Source: Atopsyche davidsoni (taxonomy: Eukaryota > Arthropoda > Insecta > Trichoptera > Hydrobiosidae). From it: DNA of 64,000 nucleotides. The position numbers were made by a program, and so were the translations under genes. The first letter of the stretch is position 1; the number at the start of each line of letters is the position of its first letter. This document shows positions 10,795-24,150 of the stretch, piece by piece. The DNA is taken from contig JAILWY010000028.1 in the NCBI GenBank assembly GCA_022113835.1, positions 4,866,001 through 4,930,000 of the forward strand. Direction: 5' to 3'. The notes under the pieces are model-generated. The model saw only the letters and a list, made by a program, of their open reading frames with translations, searched no databases and was not told the DNA's origin.

Positions 10795-13700
10795 TCAGTC
10801 TTGTTGGAAAGCCGACAGCGGATCTTGGGTGGTCACCTCAGCGCTCGAGAGAACTGAAGCAGACTTCGGAGCCGGCTTTTTCTTAACAGCCGTCGATGGC
10901 ATCGCCGCTTCTTTAGCACCTTCAAATAAAGTAATTCATGCAGTTTTAGATTTCTGTACCGTAATAATTAAATTAGCATTTTATTCCCGCCTCGTCTACC
11001 ATTTTTGATATCGTAATTTATATTTAATTTGTAAAGACGCAATGGCATTACTCCCGTATCGATAAGTTAAACTGTCTTACCTATTTTTGTTTTGAATAGA
11101 TCAAACTGGTCGCGGTCCTCGTCTCCAAAGAGACTTCCCGGCTGTCCTGCAGAGGATCTCGGTTTGAAAATATCCTCTCCCTCGTCCTCGCCGAACAGAC
11201 TCTTCGGATCAGTTTTTCTCGCGCTGCTGACTGCAGTCTTCTTGTGTGTGTCCTTTTGTGATTTCTTAGCGTCTTTGGATTTCGGCGCAAACAGTTCATT
11301 GTCGCTGTCGGAATCGCTGAACAGGTTTTTTGTCTCGTTCGATTTCTTGAAGCCTCCTTTATTTTTAGAAGAACTTTCTGTTTTAGAAGTGTCAACTTTT
11401 CCAAATAAACTGTCGATGGAGTCTGTAGTTTTTGACGAAGGCTTGTGGGAAAATAGATTCACGTCGTCTTCCGAATCCCCAAACATGTTATGCGCTTTTT
11501 CTCTGTTGAATAAATCTGTTTTTTCTTTATTGGGAGCAACTTTTTTACTACCGCTACTGAACACGTCAGTTTCTTTTGATTCTGATATCGGCTTTTTAGC
11601 TTTAACCGACTTTTTATTATTATCTTTAACAGTTATCGCATCAGTGTTAATTTTATTGGCAGAGTTATCCTTTCTGAAAATGTCAAAAAGATCTTCAGTT
11701 TCAAGGTCATTCAAAAAGTCTAATTTAGTTTTATCTTTTACAGTGTCTATTTTCTCTTTAGAAGATTCTTTCTTAATATCTTTATAAGCGTTATCTAAAG
11801 TTTGTATAGGAGGAGGAAGATCCAACGATGCTTCGGGTTTTTTTTCATATTTTTGTGGTAAGGTCACGATGGCTTTGCTTTCTTCTCCTGTTGGTGAGTT
11901 TGGAAGTGAAACGGTAAAATCTGCTTCATCGTGCGCGGCGTCTTCAAATGAAAAGGATATATCTGCCGCAGATTTTCTGATGGCCTCGTGCCTGGCTCTT
12001 CGCGATGACGGACGTCTTTTCACAGGGATTTTAACTCTTTCTTTTGAAATATTATTACTCAAGATGGAATCTAGAGACTGAGTTTCTTGCTCAAAGCTGA
12101 CAGCTTTTACGATTTTTGAGGTTTTCGGGGAATCACTGTCTTCTTCGGCCGGAACGTTTTCTCTTTCCTGATTGATATCTTTGATCAGCTTGGGGGCGAT
12201 CCCGGGGATGAGAGCTTTCACATTGATGTTGAGATTCTTTTGTAATTTTCCGATGGATCTTCCAGGAGATAAGTTAGCCGACTTGCTTATCTTACCCCCG
12301 TCAGTTTCTTCCTTGGAAGCCTTGGATAATTCCTCACGGATTTCTTGCACAGTAGAGAATGCTTTCTCTTCAATTTCACTTTCTTTATCTAAGTCTCCAT
12401 GTGGTTTATGTGAATTTGTGTCTTCATCTTCTGTCGGTTTTGTACTTGCCACAGCGGGTTTAGCCGAGATGTCGCTGGGTTTTGAACCATCAAAATCTGG
12501 CTCAACGATAGAAATTTCATTGTCAGCTGCAGTGCCATCAATATTTAAAATTTCTGGTTTAGTTACACTTGTTTTTGCTTTAATTGCAGAAGTATCCGGT
12601 TTAGTCGGACTTATATCTGGTTTGACTAGGGAAACTTCTGGTTTAGCAGCACTTACATTTGGTTTGATAGCAGAAACTTCCGGTTTAGGGGAACTGACAT
12701 TTGACTTGGTAGCATAAACTTCCCGTTTAGTGGTATTGGTATCTGATTTCACAACAGAAATTCCCGGTTTTGTTGAACTTATAGCCGGTTTATCAAGTGA
12801 CACTTTTGGCTTTTTATCGTTGATATCTTCTTGTTTTATCTGCGACTTAACGACAGAAGGTTTATTATGAATTATACTCGGTTTGGCACTAGAGACTCCT
12901 GGTTTTTCACTAATAATATCAGGTTTGGTCGGGAGACTACCCGATCTGAGAGTATTGTTATCCTGTTTAGTAATAAAGCTTTCTAGTGTTCGACTATTTT
13001 CGTCAAGTGTGTCTGTAGACATTTGTGGCTTAACCGTGGCGATATTTGTTTTAGCAACGGAAATCTCGGGTAATTTTGGCTTGTTGGCAAGAATATCAGG
13101 TTTTGAAGTTGCTATGTTCGGTTTAGAAGTTATAATCGGTTTTGAAATGGCAGAGGTTAATTCACTTTTACTTTGGTCTGTTTCCACTTTGCGATTACTA
13201 TCAACAACTACACTTTCTTTTTTATCAATTTTTACATCCGACTCGTCGGTTTTCATAATGGACGAAAACAAATTACCACCGTCATCTGTGTTGCCAAACA
13301 AAGTTTTATTTTTACTAGATGAAGGATCGGTGACTTTTTTTTCATTATTTTCTTTTTTGATAATATTGACCGTTTTAAAATATGGATAGTCGTCGAATAG
13401 ACCAGGTGCGTCAGTCGGATCAGCGAGTTTCGGATTACTGAATATATTATCATCACTGGAGTCCGCCTTGGAATATATTCCTGATTCGTCATTATCCTGG
13501 TATTCAATATCTGGAGGCTCATCGCTGAACAAATTTATATGTGAAGGTTGACTACTTATGTCTTTATCGTGGAAAATTCCTTTCTTTCCTTTGTCATAGT
13601 TCCTAACAGATGAGAATAAATCATCACTGTCATCATCGTCATCAAATAGGGAGTTGATGTCTCTGCCGTGAGCGCTTTTGGTTGCCGTCTCTTCTATGGG

Positions 13701-16700
13701 AGGGGGCACATCATCGAATAAGCTGTTAGTTCTTTTAATTTCTTTTTTTCTCTCCGGTTCTTTCTCAATATTTTTGGGCGCCGTTTCAAAATCTACAGAT
13801 GCTTCATTAGTAGCATTGTCGTGTTTTTCTAAATTTGTTTTTTGTAAGTCATTTTCTCTTTTTACTAAATCTTGCGTTTTGCCAGATTTTTTTGTCGTAA
13901 CGTTATATTCACGATCTACTTCTTTTCCTGCGTTTACTTTTGAAATATTAATATCGATTTGATGCCGAGGTATTTCAACTTTCTGTGTTACTTGAGGAGA
14001 GTCATTTTCATTTTCAGTGTCGGTGCTGGAAGAGTCTCGTCTCCTCTTGCTGATAAGAGAGGCGGCCATGATCTTAGTGTTGTCTTCAAGCGTGGTCACG
14101 TCTTCGATAGGTTTCTGCAAAAACCAAATCAGAAGTATTCATATTTGAAATAATCAAAAAGACTTTAGCGTAGTTAAATATAGAGATGCAAAGACTTGTT
14201 TGAGACTACGAGGCGGCATCGGCCCACCATGGTTTGTGGATAACCTTTAAATGAATTTATTATATTCATCCATGCATTCATCAATTTATATTCATTTAGT
14301 ATCGTAGCCCTTGCATCTCTGGAATAGTCACTATTCGGCATTACCGTAGCTTCTTTACCCTCGACAGGGGCGGTCTGATTGGCAAGTGGATTCTGTGAGG
14401 GCGGCAGGCCAGGCTGGCTCAGTTTGCTCCCCTTCTCTGCAGCTTTTGTACTTGTATTGGCCATCGGCTGCAAAATAATAAATATTGTTAAAACACACAA
14501 GGTCACATTATAATATATTTATAACAAATAAGATGAATAAAAAAAAAGTAATAACAAACCTTTGTTTTTTCCGAAGGCAAGGACTTTTTGAGGGAAGCAA
14601 ACAGATCATCATCATCGCTCTCATCAAACAGCGACGGAACATTCTCTTGTTTATTTACATTAGCGGACAAAGTCTGCTTAAACGCGGTCGGTTTTGGTAA
14701 GGATGTCTTGGCAATGTTCTTCCCCCCAAAGAGACCAGAATCACCATCATTGTCAGAGTCATCAAACAAGCCTGAAGTATTCGTTTTCGCAGTACTATCG
14801 GCAACAAGTGATGATTTGACATCTGGATTGATAAATGTTCTGATGTCATCATCATCATCATAGTCATTAAAAATACTATCATTCTTAATCGTAGGTTGAA
14901 TAGAAACTTTACGATCCTCTATCTTATTTTTACTGAAAAGATCACTGTTTGATTGTTTTTTTACTGTACTTTTTGTACTTTCTTTACTATCGTCAAACAT
15001 TCCGGCTTCTTTTTTCTTCGGTTGCGGCTTATTTGTTGCAGTACTGAATAGGTCTTCATCATCAGGTAGATCGTCAAAGAGCCCTCTGTACTCCGGCTCT
15101 GGCTTGTTTCCGAAAAGCCCTGAATTGAAAGAGCCGGGTTTCTGAGGATTTTTCGAGGATGGTTTCTCTCCGAAGAGACCGTCTGAGAGAAAATCGTCTT
15201 GCTCATCTTCATCTGCAAACATGTCACTCGGCACGTCATCTGACAGCCTCTCTGCCTCCAGTGGAGGCGGCTCATCCGAAAATATGTTTCCTAGAAGATA
15301 CAAAAAATATTGTTGATTGTATTATATTGCAACAATAATACAAAGATTAAAATATTTTATGTGATTTAGAAAAATTTATATACAGACAACTACGGCAGTC
15401 AGTTTACAAGTTTTTGTCTGATAAGAAAGAAGTGATTGATATACAAGTTGAATGATTGAGATTACTGGAGTCACGTTGTGAAGTCGGTCCCGCAGCAGGG
15501 AAGAAGGAAGGCGGGCCAGGTGGACGCGCAGAAGCCGCGGGGGCTGCAGGGGCTAAGGAGACCGCTGGACCTCCCAACTTCCTGGCCAGTTCGGCCGCGA
15601 AATCTGAGGCACTGGCCGCCACTATCTATTAATTACAATAAAATTCTGTTAAGTTTAAGGTTTAATGATATAAATTAATAATTTGGTTCAGAAGTGATAA
15701 TAAATCTCTGACTTTTGAGATACTCTATATATATACTCTAACAGATCTATGCTTAAAAATAAACGGTTGAAGCTCCTTGAAAGTTGATCACCTGTCAATA
15801 ACGCTATAAAAAGAAGTAAACTAACCTTTGGCTCCGGAGGTTGTAGTGGATCACGCTCTGTCAGACCGACGCTGCTCTCGGCGGGGCTCGGCTGCAAGTA
15901 AACCAAGTCCTCAATAATATTCTGCCTCTTAGCGAAAATTTAAATATAGTATTTCTATGTGTTAAAATTTGAATAAACTTTGATAAAAACTAATAATTTA
16001 TTAATTGATCAGAATTTTCTCATATGAAGACATAAATATTCTTAAATTTTCTATCGCAAAAGTGTAAATTAAAATAAAAGCGATTCATGAATAAACAAAA
16101 TGTAAAATTAAAAGCACAGCAGTTGTCATGAAGTTCCCGGGACTCAAAATACAATACACAGATTGTTCAGGAACAGGCAGCTAGGCAATCACAGGATAGT
16201 CGTACCGTGGATGCTGGAGGCAGTGAGAGGCTCTCGGCCCGCGAGTGCAGCTCCTCAGGCTCCTCAGGCACTTCTCCAGAGTCTGATTCACTCCCAGATG
16301 AGCCTTCCTGTAGTCCTAGTGGTTCAAATAAAGACGATTAATTTGCGGCAATAGTTTTACGGCACAATATGTAGGATTTTTTTATATCCAGAAAAATGTG
16401 TAAAAGTGAATACACTGAAGGTTACATATTATATAATATATTTAATTTGTCCTTATGTTAAACAACAAATAAATTAATACCAATTCATACAAATATGCTA
16501 TATAAATTATAAGCTACTCGTATCATATAAAATATGGTACAAAATTGATAAAGTTTGCCCTTCAATTTTTAAACGATAATATAATGACACATACTACAAC
16601 AAATGTTCAGATATATTTGTAGTGATATACAATAAAGGCCTAACCGATCAAATAAATGAATGAAGTGTTTACCGATATGCCACTTCCTCTGCCAGTCGTG

Positions 16701-18699
16701 TGAGCCGATAATGTAGGGTAGCGGGGCAGACTCGTAGCAATCCTGCGGTCTCAGCAACACGCTGCAAAGTACAACGTACAAAATCCTTGGGACCTACGTG
16801 ACCTTTACACTACGGCATATCGGTTTGCAACTGCGCACTGTGTGAGCCTTGTATTTGGTTTTCATTTTGTATGTCCTTTTACTTTGTTTTATTAAATGTT
16901 TTTCTTCTAATGGACGTCAAAAAACGACATCAATATATATAATAATGATGTTTAATTTTAGTAATATGATTAGGCACATAAGTTCACACATAGAAGATGA
17001 TTAAAGAAATTCTCAGAAAAATATCATCGTGATTTGTGTGGGATTTGAACCCACATCCCCTGGCTTACATGGCCGGTGTCCTGACCCTTGTACTAACGAA
17101 TCCAAATCAATCCAAATTCAATCCAAAAAATAGACATACGTTTAATTTTAGCACATGCAGGGATATTTTGAACTGGACTGGGTACTGGACTTGCGAAATC
17201 CCCATACCCACCATATTTAGAGAGAGAGATAGTAAGAGCTTAGCTCCCAAGGATGTATCTGACCTAAGTCAGTCCCATTGGGAAACCTATGGATCGGTGC
17301 TTTGAGACGAGTGGAGTCCAGGGATTTGCAACCCTCAGGGCGCCTTTTACACAACTGTAATACTCACACAACTTCCACTCGATTGCCCTACGCAACCAGA
17401 TCTGATAGGCCACAAGAAATGAGATCATTAAGACATTAATGGACTTCGCTGAAAGTCAATAGTTTATAAAGAAGGTGTACTTTTCTGTGATATCCTTTTC
17501 ATCACTGTCAGAGTCGCTGTCACTATCCAGTGAGACGCTCACGCGTTCACATAGTCCCTCCAGGCGCCGTACACTCCTGGCTACTGCTTGTCGATTCCGC
17601 TCGGCCGACTCCTCGTTGTCTGCTCCCTGCTAGAGATACCCACATATTATTCAACACAATTATTACATACTAATTAATGATTTCATATTTATTTTTTATG
17701 ATCATTGTATTCATATTGGAAAACAATTTAACTTTAAAAGCCAAACTATAAAAAATCTTAATACATCATCTCTTATGTCAAAATTAAGAATATTTATACC
17801 GGGGCCGGAGTTGGAAAACTTACTGGAGTAGCAGGTACAATATTCGGGGCTGGAGAAATCACTGTTTCGGCCTCGTCCTCTTGCACACGGCTTTCTACAA
17901 ACTGTGTGTTGTTGAGGGCCATGAACCTAAAATTCAACATTTAATATATTCAAATTCACCAGATACTTTGACTAGAAGGATATTTAAATAATTAATACCA
18001 CACCTGTTATTGACATTTTTCAATGCCAAGGATGCATTGCCTATATCCGCTAGTAGTCGCTGGAGCTGTGATGTGGTATGTCCACTACGCTCCAATACGC
18101 CCTGCAAAATTTCAACAGTAATGCTTTCAGAAAAAGGTTCGCATTGGTTTATATTCTAACCACCGATTAGAACTCACAGCGTGGGAAGAATTCAACAATG
18201 CCAGCAGACGGCCATCAGCGCGCAGGCCCCAGCTCCCAGCTGCCTCTCGCAGCTGGCTCGGCTCCCACACCTCCTCCTGTTAAAAAGCACTTTTCTAATA
18301 AGTAACATATTTTGGAAAATATATACTTAAATTATCCGACTTTCTGCAACTACTGTCTCTTACAAGTCGTCTATTTATCAATCAAGCGGATGACAACTCA
18401 TCGCAACATGGAGGAGCTAAATAGTTGTTGTGAAATAAAATAAAAATATAGTTATATTCGTTTCTTTTATACATATGATTATTGCGATTCTCTTTTAGAG
18501 TTTGTAGGCACTCCCCTGCGGTCCTCTTGCAACCGTAATTTAAGCTTAATTATCAATAAATTCACGCCAGTGATTCCATCAATATTAAATGAATTTCAAT
18601 AGGTTATATACACAGCGAACTTGATATATCAAACAACCAAATCGACGGATGTTTTATATAAATAATACAATTTTAAAAAAATACGTAAAATCTTACCAT
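10795..18699 (-). CDS. WASHC2: WASH complex subunit 2 (FAM21-like)
   Basis: Thirteen coding exons encode 1626 aa: 18697-18699 (only the ATG), 18178-18276, 18004-18101, 17824-17926, 17481-17629, 16673-16761, 16206-16315, 15826-15891, 15475-15625, 14560-15290, 14345-14467, 11081-14114 and 10795-10919. The N-terminal head matches FAM21: WEPSQLREAAGSWGLRADG, SQLQRLLADIG, MALNNTQFVESRV, PLPYIIGS. The long tail has about twenty acidic LF motifs (LFDDxx, NLFSDE, SLFGED), which in FAM21 bind retromer VPS35. It also has the conserved IGKLQKNLNINVKALIPG block, the basic KRRPSSRRARHEA block (capping-protein region in FAM21) and a final DPLSAF. Known role: FAM21 anchors the WASH actin-nucleating complex to retromer on endosomes. 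A heptad Lys-Pro repeat inside exon 12 is unusual. The 5' end of exon 5 could instead be 17626, and the donor of exon 11 (ACG/GTAATG) is the least certain junction. Confidence 0.93.
12550..13150 (-). repeat. Coding tandem heptad Lys-Pro repeat inside WASHC2
   Basis: Within exon 12 the protein runs through successive seven-residue units such as KPEVSAI, KPNVSAA, KPEVSLV and KPDISPT, about 21 bases each. The best-ordered part lies at about 12555-12700 and looser copies extend to about 13150. The units are Lys-Pro, an acidic or polar residue, a hydrophobic residue and Ser. The region separates two groups of LF motifs and is probably a disordered linker. It is not part of the FAM21 architecture as I know it from vertebrates. 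Confidence 0.75.
16962..17102 (-). mobile_element. tRNA-derived SINE-like copy in a WASHC2 intron
   Basis: Read on the minus strand, the stretch contains a promoter box B-like GGTTCAAATCCCAC near 17040-17055. Upstream of it lies 'ttagtacaagggtcagg', and downstream is the tail 'aaatcacgatgatatttttc'. The same layout occurs at 61009-61160, and the tail alone makes up the hairpin at 3483-3672. It lies in the intron between coding exons 5 and 6 of WASHC2. Confidence 0.65.
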
Positions 18700-19563
18700 G
18701 GTTATTACAAAAGTTCAACAGTAAAAATAGCGGGATAATGAAAACAAGAAATTTTTATTATGTTCATGTCAATATTGCCTTGACGAGGATAATGATATGA
18801 CAGCTCGAAGAAACGTCATTTCACGCTCGTAAATGTTTGTATTTACATGTAGCGTGTTCGTAAAAGGTTGTTAATAGCCCTAAAAAAAAAAAAAAAAGTT
18901 ATTTAAATATAAATGATTTGCCTGAATTTTTCTCTATTCCCATTTTAAATTAAAAAAATATATTTATTTATTTATATAAAATAAATAAATATATTTAAAA
19001 AACATAATAATTTTATCTTTTTTTTTTTGCGTACTTTCAAAACTAAACGCAATATATTTTTAATTTAAATGGGACTGGAGAAGTATTTAAATAAAAATTG
19101 ATAGACACAATATGATGCTTATTATACAATAATGAAAATCTCCTGTATACTTGTTTTTTTATTTATTTTATAATTAAAAATTATATTTCAATCATTGTAA
19201 TTAATAAATAATCTTTCATATAGTTGACTCTTCTTGAATGATTTGATTCTTTATATTTAGTAAACTTAATTTGTTGAATGTCCGATTGATCTGCTAGTGA
19301 ATATTTCACTGTGGTATATAGTATAATAATTTATGTACTATTTCAATTGATTGATTGATTAATGCTTATATTGTTAATCAATTATTTTTATTTGAAAAGA
19401 AATATTTTTAGTGTTATTCCTGATTTTTATTTGCTTTACACGACTAGTTTCGCCAACTTTCTATGTTGACAAAACTTATCGTCTAAAACAAATAAAAATG
19501 TGGAGAATCATTATGATTTTTTAATGGCCATTTTTTTTATTAAATAATACAAATTATATAATT
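18700..19563. other. Intergenic between WASHC2 and propeller gene 1
   Basis: Extremely AT-rich. It holds a poly-A run near 18880 and a TAAATAAATA palindrome near 18960-19000. The upstream promoter of WASHC2 presumably lies just above 18700, but no motif is distinct enough to name. Confidence 0.5.
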
Positions 19564-21863
19564 TTATTCAAAGTTAACGAATTCTTCATTATTCCTCGTA
19601 TATTCAATTGAGCTATCTCTGACGTTCTCTTGTGTCTTGTAGGCCATGACCGACCTCCTTGACTTCACAAAGTACACAATTGCAGCCAAGACAATGAGGA
19701 GCAAGCCGATACTGTGTATGGTAACCATAGCAACGAGCGTTTTATTTTTTTCATTCAGCGATACAATTTTATCCATAACATCATCATTGATAAGCTTTGC
19801 GACAGTGGCCGAGTTGAGACTGTTGGAATTTTTATTGCTGGAAGTCTGTTGGGGTACTTCATTTCTTTTAGTATCTTCGACAATAGCGGCTGTTGTGACT
19901 TCAGAATCACACGGGTTTCCAGGTAGTGGTTCAAGCTTTAAGAACTGAGTTCTTGTACCGAGATACATATTCCCCTTTGAATCAAATCCCATCGCCTGTG
20001 CACGATCATATCCTTTGACTCGTTTGGCATAGTAAGAATCTGGCTTTATAAAGTAAAGTCCGTCATCATGACATAGATATACATAGTCACTTCTGTTATC
20101 CACGACTATCAGATAAGTTGTTGTAGACTTTACCCCTAAAAATAAAACATTTTAACAGGTGTATAGTATTAATTCTTTTTCTACATATTATTGCTCGCTC
20201 TGACAAAAATGTTACACAAGGCCCTAGCAACAGGAAATGATTATAAAAAGACAAATAAAAAATCCTGCAAGAGCTATGATAGTTGTACATGAAATAGCTT
20301 AATAATACTGTTAAGTGTACCTGATATTTTTATACTTTCGTGATGTCCGTGACGTAAGACATGGGGATAGCGAAGCAGGCCCGTCTCGACATAGTACATG
20401 TCTCCCTCGCTGTTGAAGGCGATGGTCCCTGCTTTTGGCACCACAGAAAGTTGCTTGATCTCCTCGTCATTTATATGGTAAAGCGAGTTATAATTGTTAG
20501 TCGCGTATATCGATCCATTTTCTACAATTGTCATTTTGTACATTACATGTTCCTGTTGATGGACACAATTAAAAAAATTTAGCATTTATTAAAAATTATG
20601 TGTAAAATTGAATCATGGTTTTGAAGTCAAGGTTTTGTAACTTAGTGACTGTATATCAGTTTTCAAATGTTGCATTTAATTTATATTAAATGATTATCAA
20701 TGTTATCGTAGAATCAATATTACCGCAGCCCGGAAGAAAGTAGCAGTTGAGGTTTCATAGTTGTACTTGTATATGCCCTTGGTGGTACTGATTAGGATGT
20801 TCCCTTTTATGTCCATCACGCAGTCCTGAGCCATGCCGCGGGTGAACCCTGTTAATAAATTCACATTAGCTGCAAATTACAGGCTAAGCACTCCCATTTG
20901 AATAGTGTTTTTTTGAACTCGTAATTTAGATTTTTAAGTTTTTCGTGTACAAGTGCGATATTTAAAATATCAAAAATTATTTTAAAAAGACAGGGTAATT
21001 TGAGAAATGTATGCACTTAAATAAAACCTATACAATCTATATTTATAATCAATAACAATATTCTAGTCAATTTTCATAACTAGAGACGATAGAGATCATT
21101 GTAAAATTATTATTGTTCTATGGATTATTAAAAAAAATTTTAGTTGCTTAGAAAAATATAATATTTATATATCATCAAAGGCTATCTGGAAAAAATTAAG
21201 CACACGTTACAATTTTTAACAAAGGATGTTGTTCAACATCCTCTTATGGACACGTTATGCTAAATGTATAATATTTTAAATGTAATATTTTTATATATTG
21301 AGTAAGTGCTTTGCAGGTTTAGAGCAAAAAAAGATCCTAAGATCCAATTGTAATATTATATATACAGAGTGTATTTTATATTTCAATTTTAAGCTATTTC
21401 ATCATTAACACTTTCAAAGTACTGAAAATTTTTCTTTACTTAGTATTAATTAAAGACATATAATGATGAAAAAAAGTTATGAGTAGTAAAAAGGCTGTTT
21501 ATAGCTGAGCTTTTTTATGCTTGATAATGGATATAATTTATATCTTCAAGATTTTAAAGTAGCACTAAAGCACTGTTCGTTGCAATGATAAAATTCACGT
21601 TATTTATTACCTTTGATAATTTCTGGCGTTGTCTGGTTAATTTTCCAAATGTACATATTTTTGTCCTGGTCGGTTCTGTAAAATATGTTGCCATCATCGT
21701 CGATCACTATTTTATTGAATAGTGAGACATTGAGAAGTATAGAGGATCTATAATATTTGTTTCCAATGTATCTGGAAGATTCACAGTCGGCATCACTAAT
21801 CTCTTCTGCTCCGACCAGTAATATTATTCCACTGAGATACAAAACAATTTTTAAGGTATTCAT
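19564..21863 (-). CDS. Type I membrane protein with beta-propeller-like ectodomain (copy 1)
   Basis: Four coding exons encode 393 aa: 21611-21863, 20724-20848, 20321-20552 and 19564-20135. The ATG at 21863 starts a signal peptide (MNTLKIVLYLSGIILLVGA). The ectodomain has repeated short strands of the kind 'I..DxxGNIFYRT', 'VMDIKGNILISTTKGIYKY', 'AFNSEGDMYYVETGLLRY' and 'AMGFDSKGNMYLGTRTQF', typical of propeller blades. A Cys after the last blade, a short Asn/Ser-rich stalk, one TM helix (SIGLLLIVLAAIVYFV) and a short cytoplasmic tail follow. The blade pattern reminds me of lepidopteran ommochrome-binding-protein-like secreted proteins, but that is a weak resemblance, and the membrane anchor would be unusual for them. 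Its paralogue is at 32393-34134. Confidence 0.85.
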
Positions 21864-23442
21864 TTTCAAACCTGTAAAAAAGGGGATTTTTTATATGACA
21901 GTAAATAATATTATTATTAAAACTGAGTCTATGTATCAAATAACATAAAAGATAAAACAATATGCTTAGTTAAAATAATAATATTAATTTAAAAAGGCTT
22001 TACCGTTTATGTACCATGTCCCAAAAGAGTTTACGGTATAAATATTTTACTACATATTAAAAAAAATAAAATTAATACTCTAAAATATATAAATTAACGT
22101 TATCGGTAAAAATATATTTTCAGCATTTTGGCATTGTTTTGTAGACATTTATTTATTTTTAAAAATATTTTTTTATTGTCAGGTACAAGGATAAGTTAAA
22201 TAAATAGTATTTTTAATATTTTTTCCTTGCATTTGATAAAATTTCAATTTAGTATTTTAATACTTATCAGACCAGCACGAGCCGGTAAAAATTTTCAATT
22301 TCTTTTCAATAACTAAAAAATTGGTAGAAGAATCACGTTATATCTTTTATATGAAACATTGAATTGAAATATAATAAAACCGCACACTAACTCAGCACAC
22401 CCGACAGTATTTTATGATCGATCGGAGAAACTTATTTTATAATATTTACCTGTTGTAAAATAAAAGATGTACTTCCACTAACTTTTATAGACTAAATGTC
22501 ACACTCAACAGAAATTAACTACGAGCCCGGCACAAATCTAATCATTATCACATTGTGTTCTGTCCACTCTCTCCAGGGCTGGATAGGCTAAATATATTTT
22601 TTCAGCGTGAAAAACGGCTTATAATTCATACTAAAAAAAATAAATCAATTGCACATGTTTATATCTACCAACTCATATTAATATGCTGTACTAAAATCAA
22701 TAATACTTTTTACAGTTGCTGAAGGAAAAAAATATACCATTTTGGTACGAGTCAAGCATTTGAGTAAAGATTTAATTGAAAAACAACATTTTTATATCAA
22801 AAAAATTCCCAATTTAATTCATTCAACCTTTAGCATGAATTTTTTAATTTAAATATGCATCGGGTAAGTTATATAAATAAATGATATAAATTAACGGAAA
22901 GTCCGATACACTGATTAATAAAGTTTTAGTTGAGTGTAAGGATCATTAACAAATGTAGAGAAATGTGAAATTATTAATGTTAATTTTAGGAGCTGACAGT
23001 CCTGGAGTCCCGTGTGGTCCTGGGCGCACCCGAGCTGCCAGCCGGAGGCTTATGATAGTGGCGGTTGACATTGATAATTCTACAACAGGAAGACCAACAT
23101 ATTTGTTAATAGATAGTGTAGGTGGCCTGGCGGACTGCATTAATAGATAACAATTAATTATGACGCGTAGTTATTTTTATGTATAATATCTAACACTTAA
23201 TCGTGTATTTGACTTTGTCACGGGAAACCTTATCTTTGTATATATATAACACATATATAGATGTATACAATTAGCTTGCGGTATTTTATTTTAGGTGCAT
23301 TTTTGTTTTTGTTTCTAGTGCTGCAAATTGAATAGTCTACAATTTCTTATCAAAACTTCTAGGCACTAGTTTTTCTAACTATAAATGATATTTAATCCAT
23401 CGGAAATAAAGTAATATTTTTATTTATCAAATACCCTAAACC
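21864..23442. other. 5' flank of propeller gene 1 and intergenic DNA
   Basis: A 5' UTR acceptor for the gene lies at 21872-21873 on the minus strand and a matching donor-like CAACAG/GTAAAT at 22450. Upstream is a minus-strand TATAAAAG at 22482-22489. A GC-richer patch at 22990-23150 has open frames on both strands but no recognisable product. Confidence 0.45.
22482..22489 (-). promoter_or_regulatory. TATA box candidate for propeller gene 1
   Basis: The minus strand reads TATAAAAG 32-39 bases upstream of a splice-donor-like CAG/GTAAAT at 22450. If it is used, the first untranslated exon would be only about ten bases, which is unusually short. The promoter assignment is therefore tentative. 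Confidence 0.35.
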
Positions 23443-23445
23443 ATA

Positions 23446-24150
23446 GGTTCTCAAACTTTTTTGTCCCGTTGACCCCTTGTCGAGTTTTCCTGTTTTTCAT
23501 ATACCCCCTGCCTTGCTAATATTGAATTTATACAAATTCATCATCTTCAAACATATTATTGACATCTGATATTGAACAATTCACTTTCATAGCGTTTACT
23601 GTACAGTGGATTTAAAAATAAAAAAGTTAAAATAAATGTCAAGTTAAAATTAATTAATTAATTAAAAACACACAAAATGCAAATATAGTAACATTCACTA
23701 AAAAAAACTTTTTCCTTAAATCTCCTCGCCCAGTGATTTCCAATCTATTTCTTTTTTTTTTTGTAAGAAGATTGGCAACCGCACTGAAACCCCTTTCCAC
23801 GAGGTATGAAGATGGAAAAGGTATCAAAAACCTTCTTGCGATAGTCCGTAATGCAGGATAAATAGCAGGTATATCTCTCTAAAGCCAAAATTGCGGATAT
23901 CCCTTTCTAAACTGCACCTTCAGTTATTCATTAGTGCTTATTCCGATCAGTTCTTCTTGTAGTATGACTTCCGATTCTTCAATGTCACCGTATGGATTGA
24001 TAATCCACTGTGGTATTTTGGTGATGACCTGCTTAAATGGGATCCATTCTCGTAGACCCCCATTTACAGTTCATGGACCCCCAATTAAATTTTTCACTGT
24101 AATCAACCCCTTCAAGGCAGAATCAATATAAACCACTTTGAAAACCTACG
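23446..24150 (-). mobile_element. Decayed hAT transposon (ZBED/FAM200-like transposase)
   Basis: The plus-strand left end reads 'taggttctcaaacttttttg' and the right end 'ccactttgaaaacctacg', imperfect inverted ends of hAT type. On the minus strand a broken transposase C-terminus is visible in pieces. About 23960-24040 reads ITKIPQWIINPYGDIEES; then comes FRKGYPQFWL followed by a stop. About 23750-23830 reads FPSSYLVERGFSAVANLLTK, the hAT dimerisation signature, and RLEITGRGDLRKK follows. In-frame stops, an expanded A run and the missing N-terminal part show it is dead. No clear 8-base target duplication was seen. Confidence 0.8.

Noticed and set aside
11092..12717. Long plus-strand open frames (231, 181 and other residues) opposite WASHC2 exon 12
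   Set aside because: They are antisense shadows of the low-complexity Lys/Asp/Ser-rich minus-strand coding sequence, which has a continuous 1011-codon frame with family motifs.
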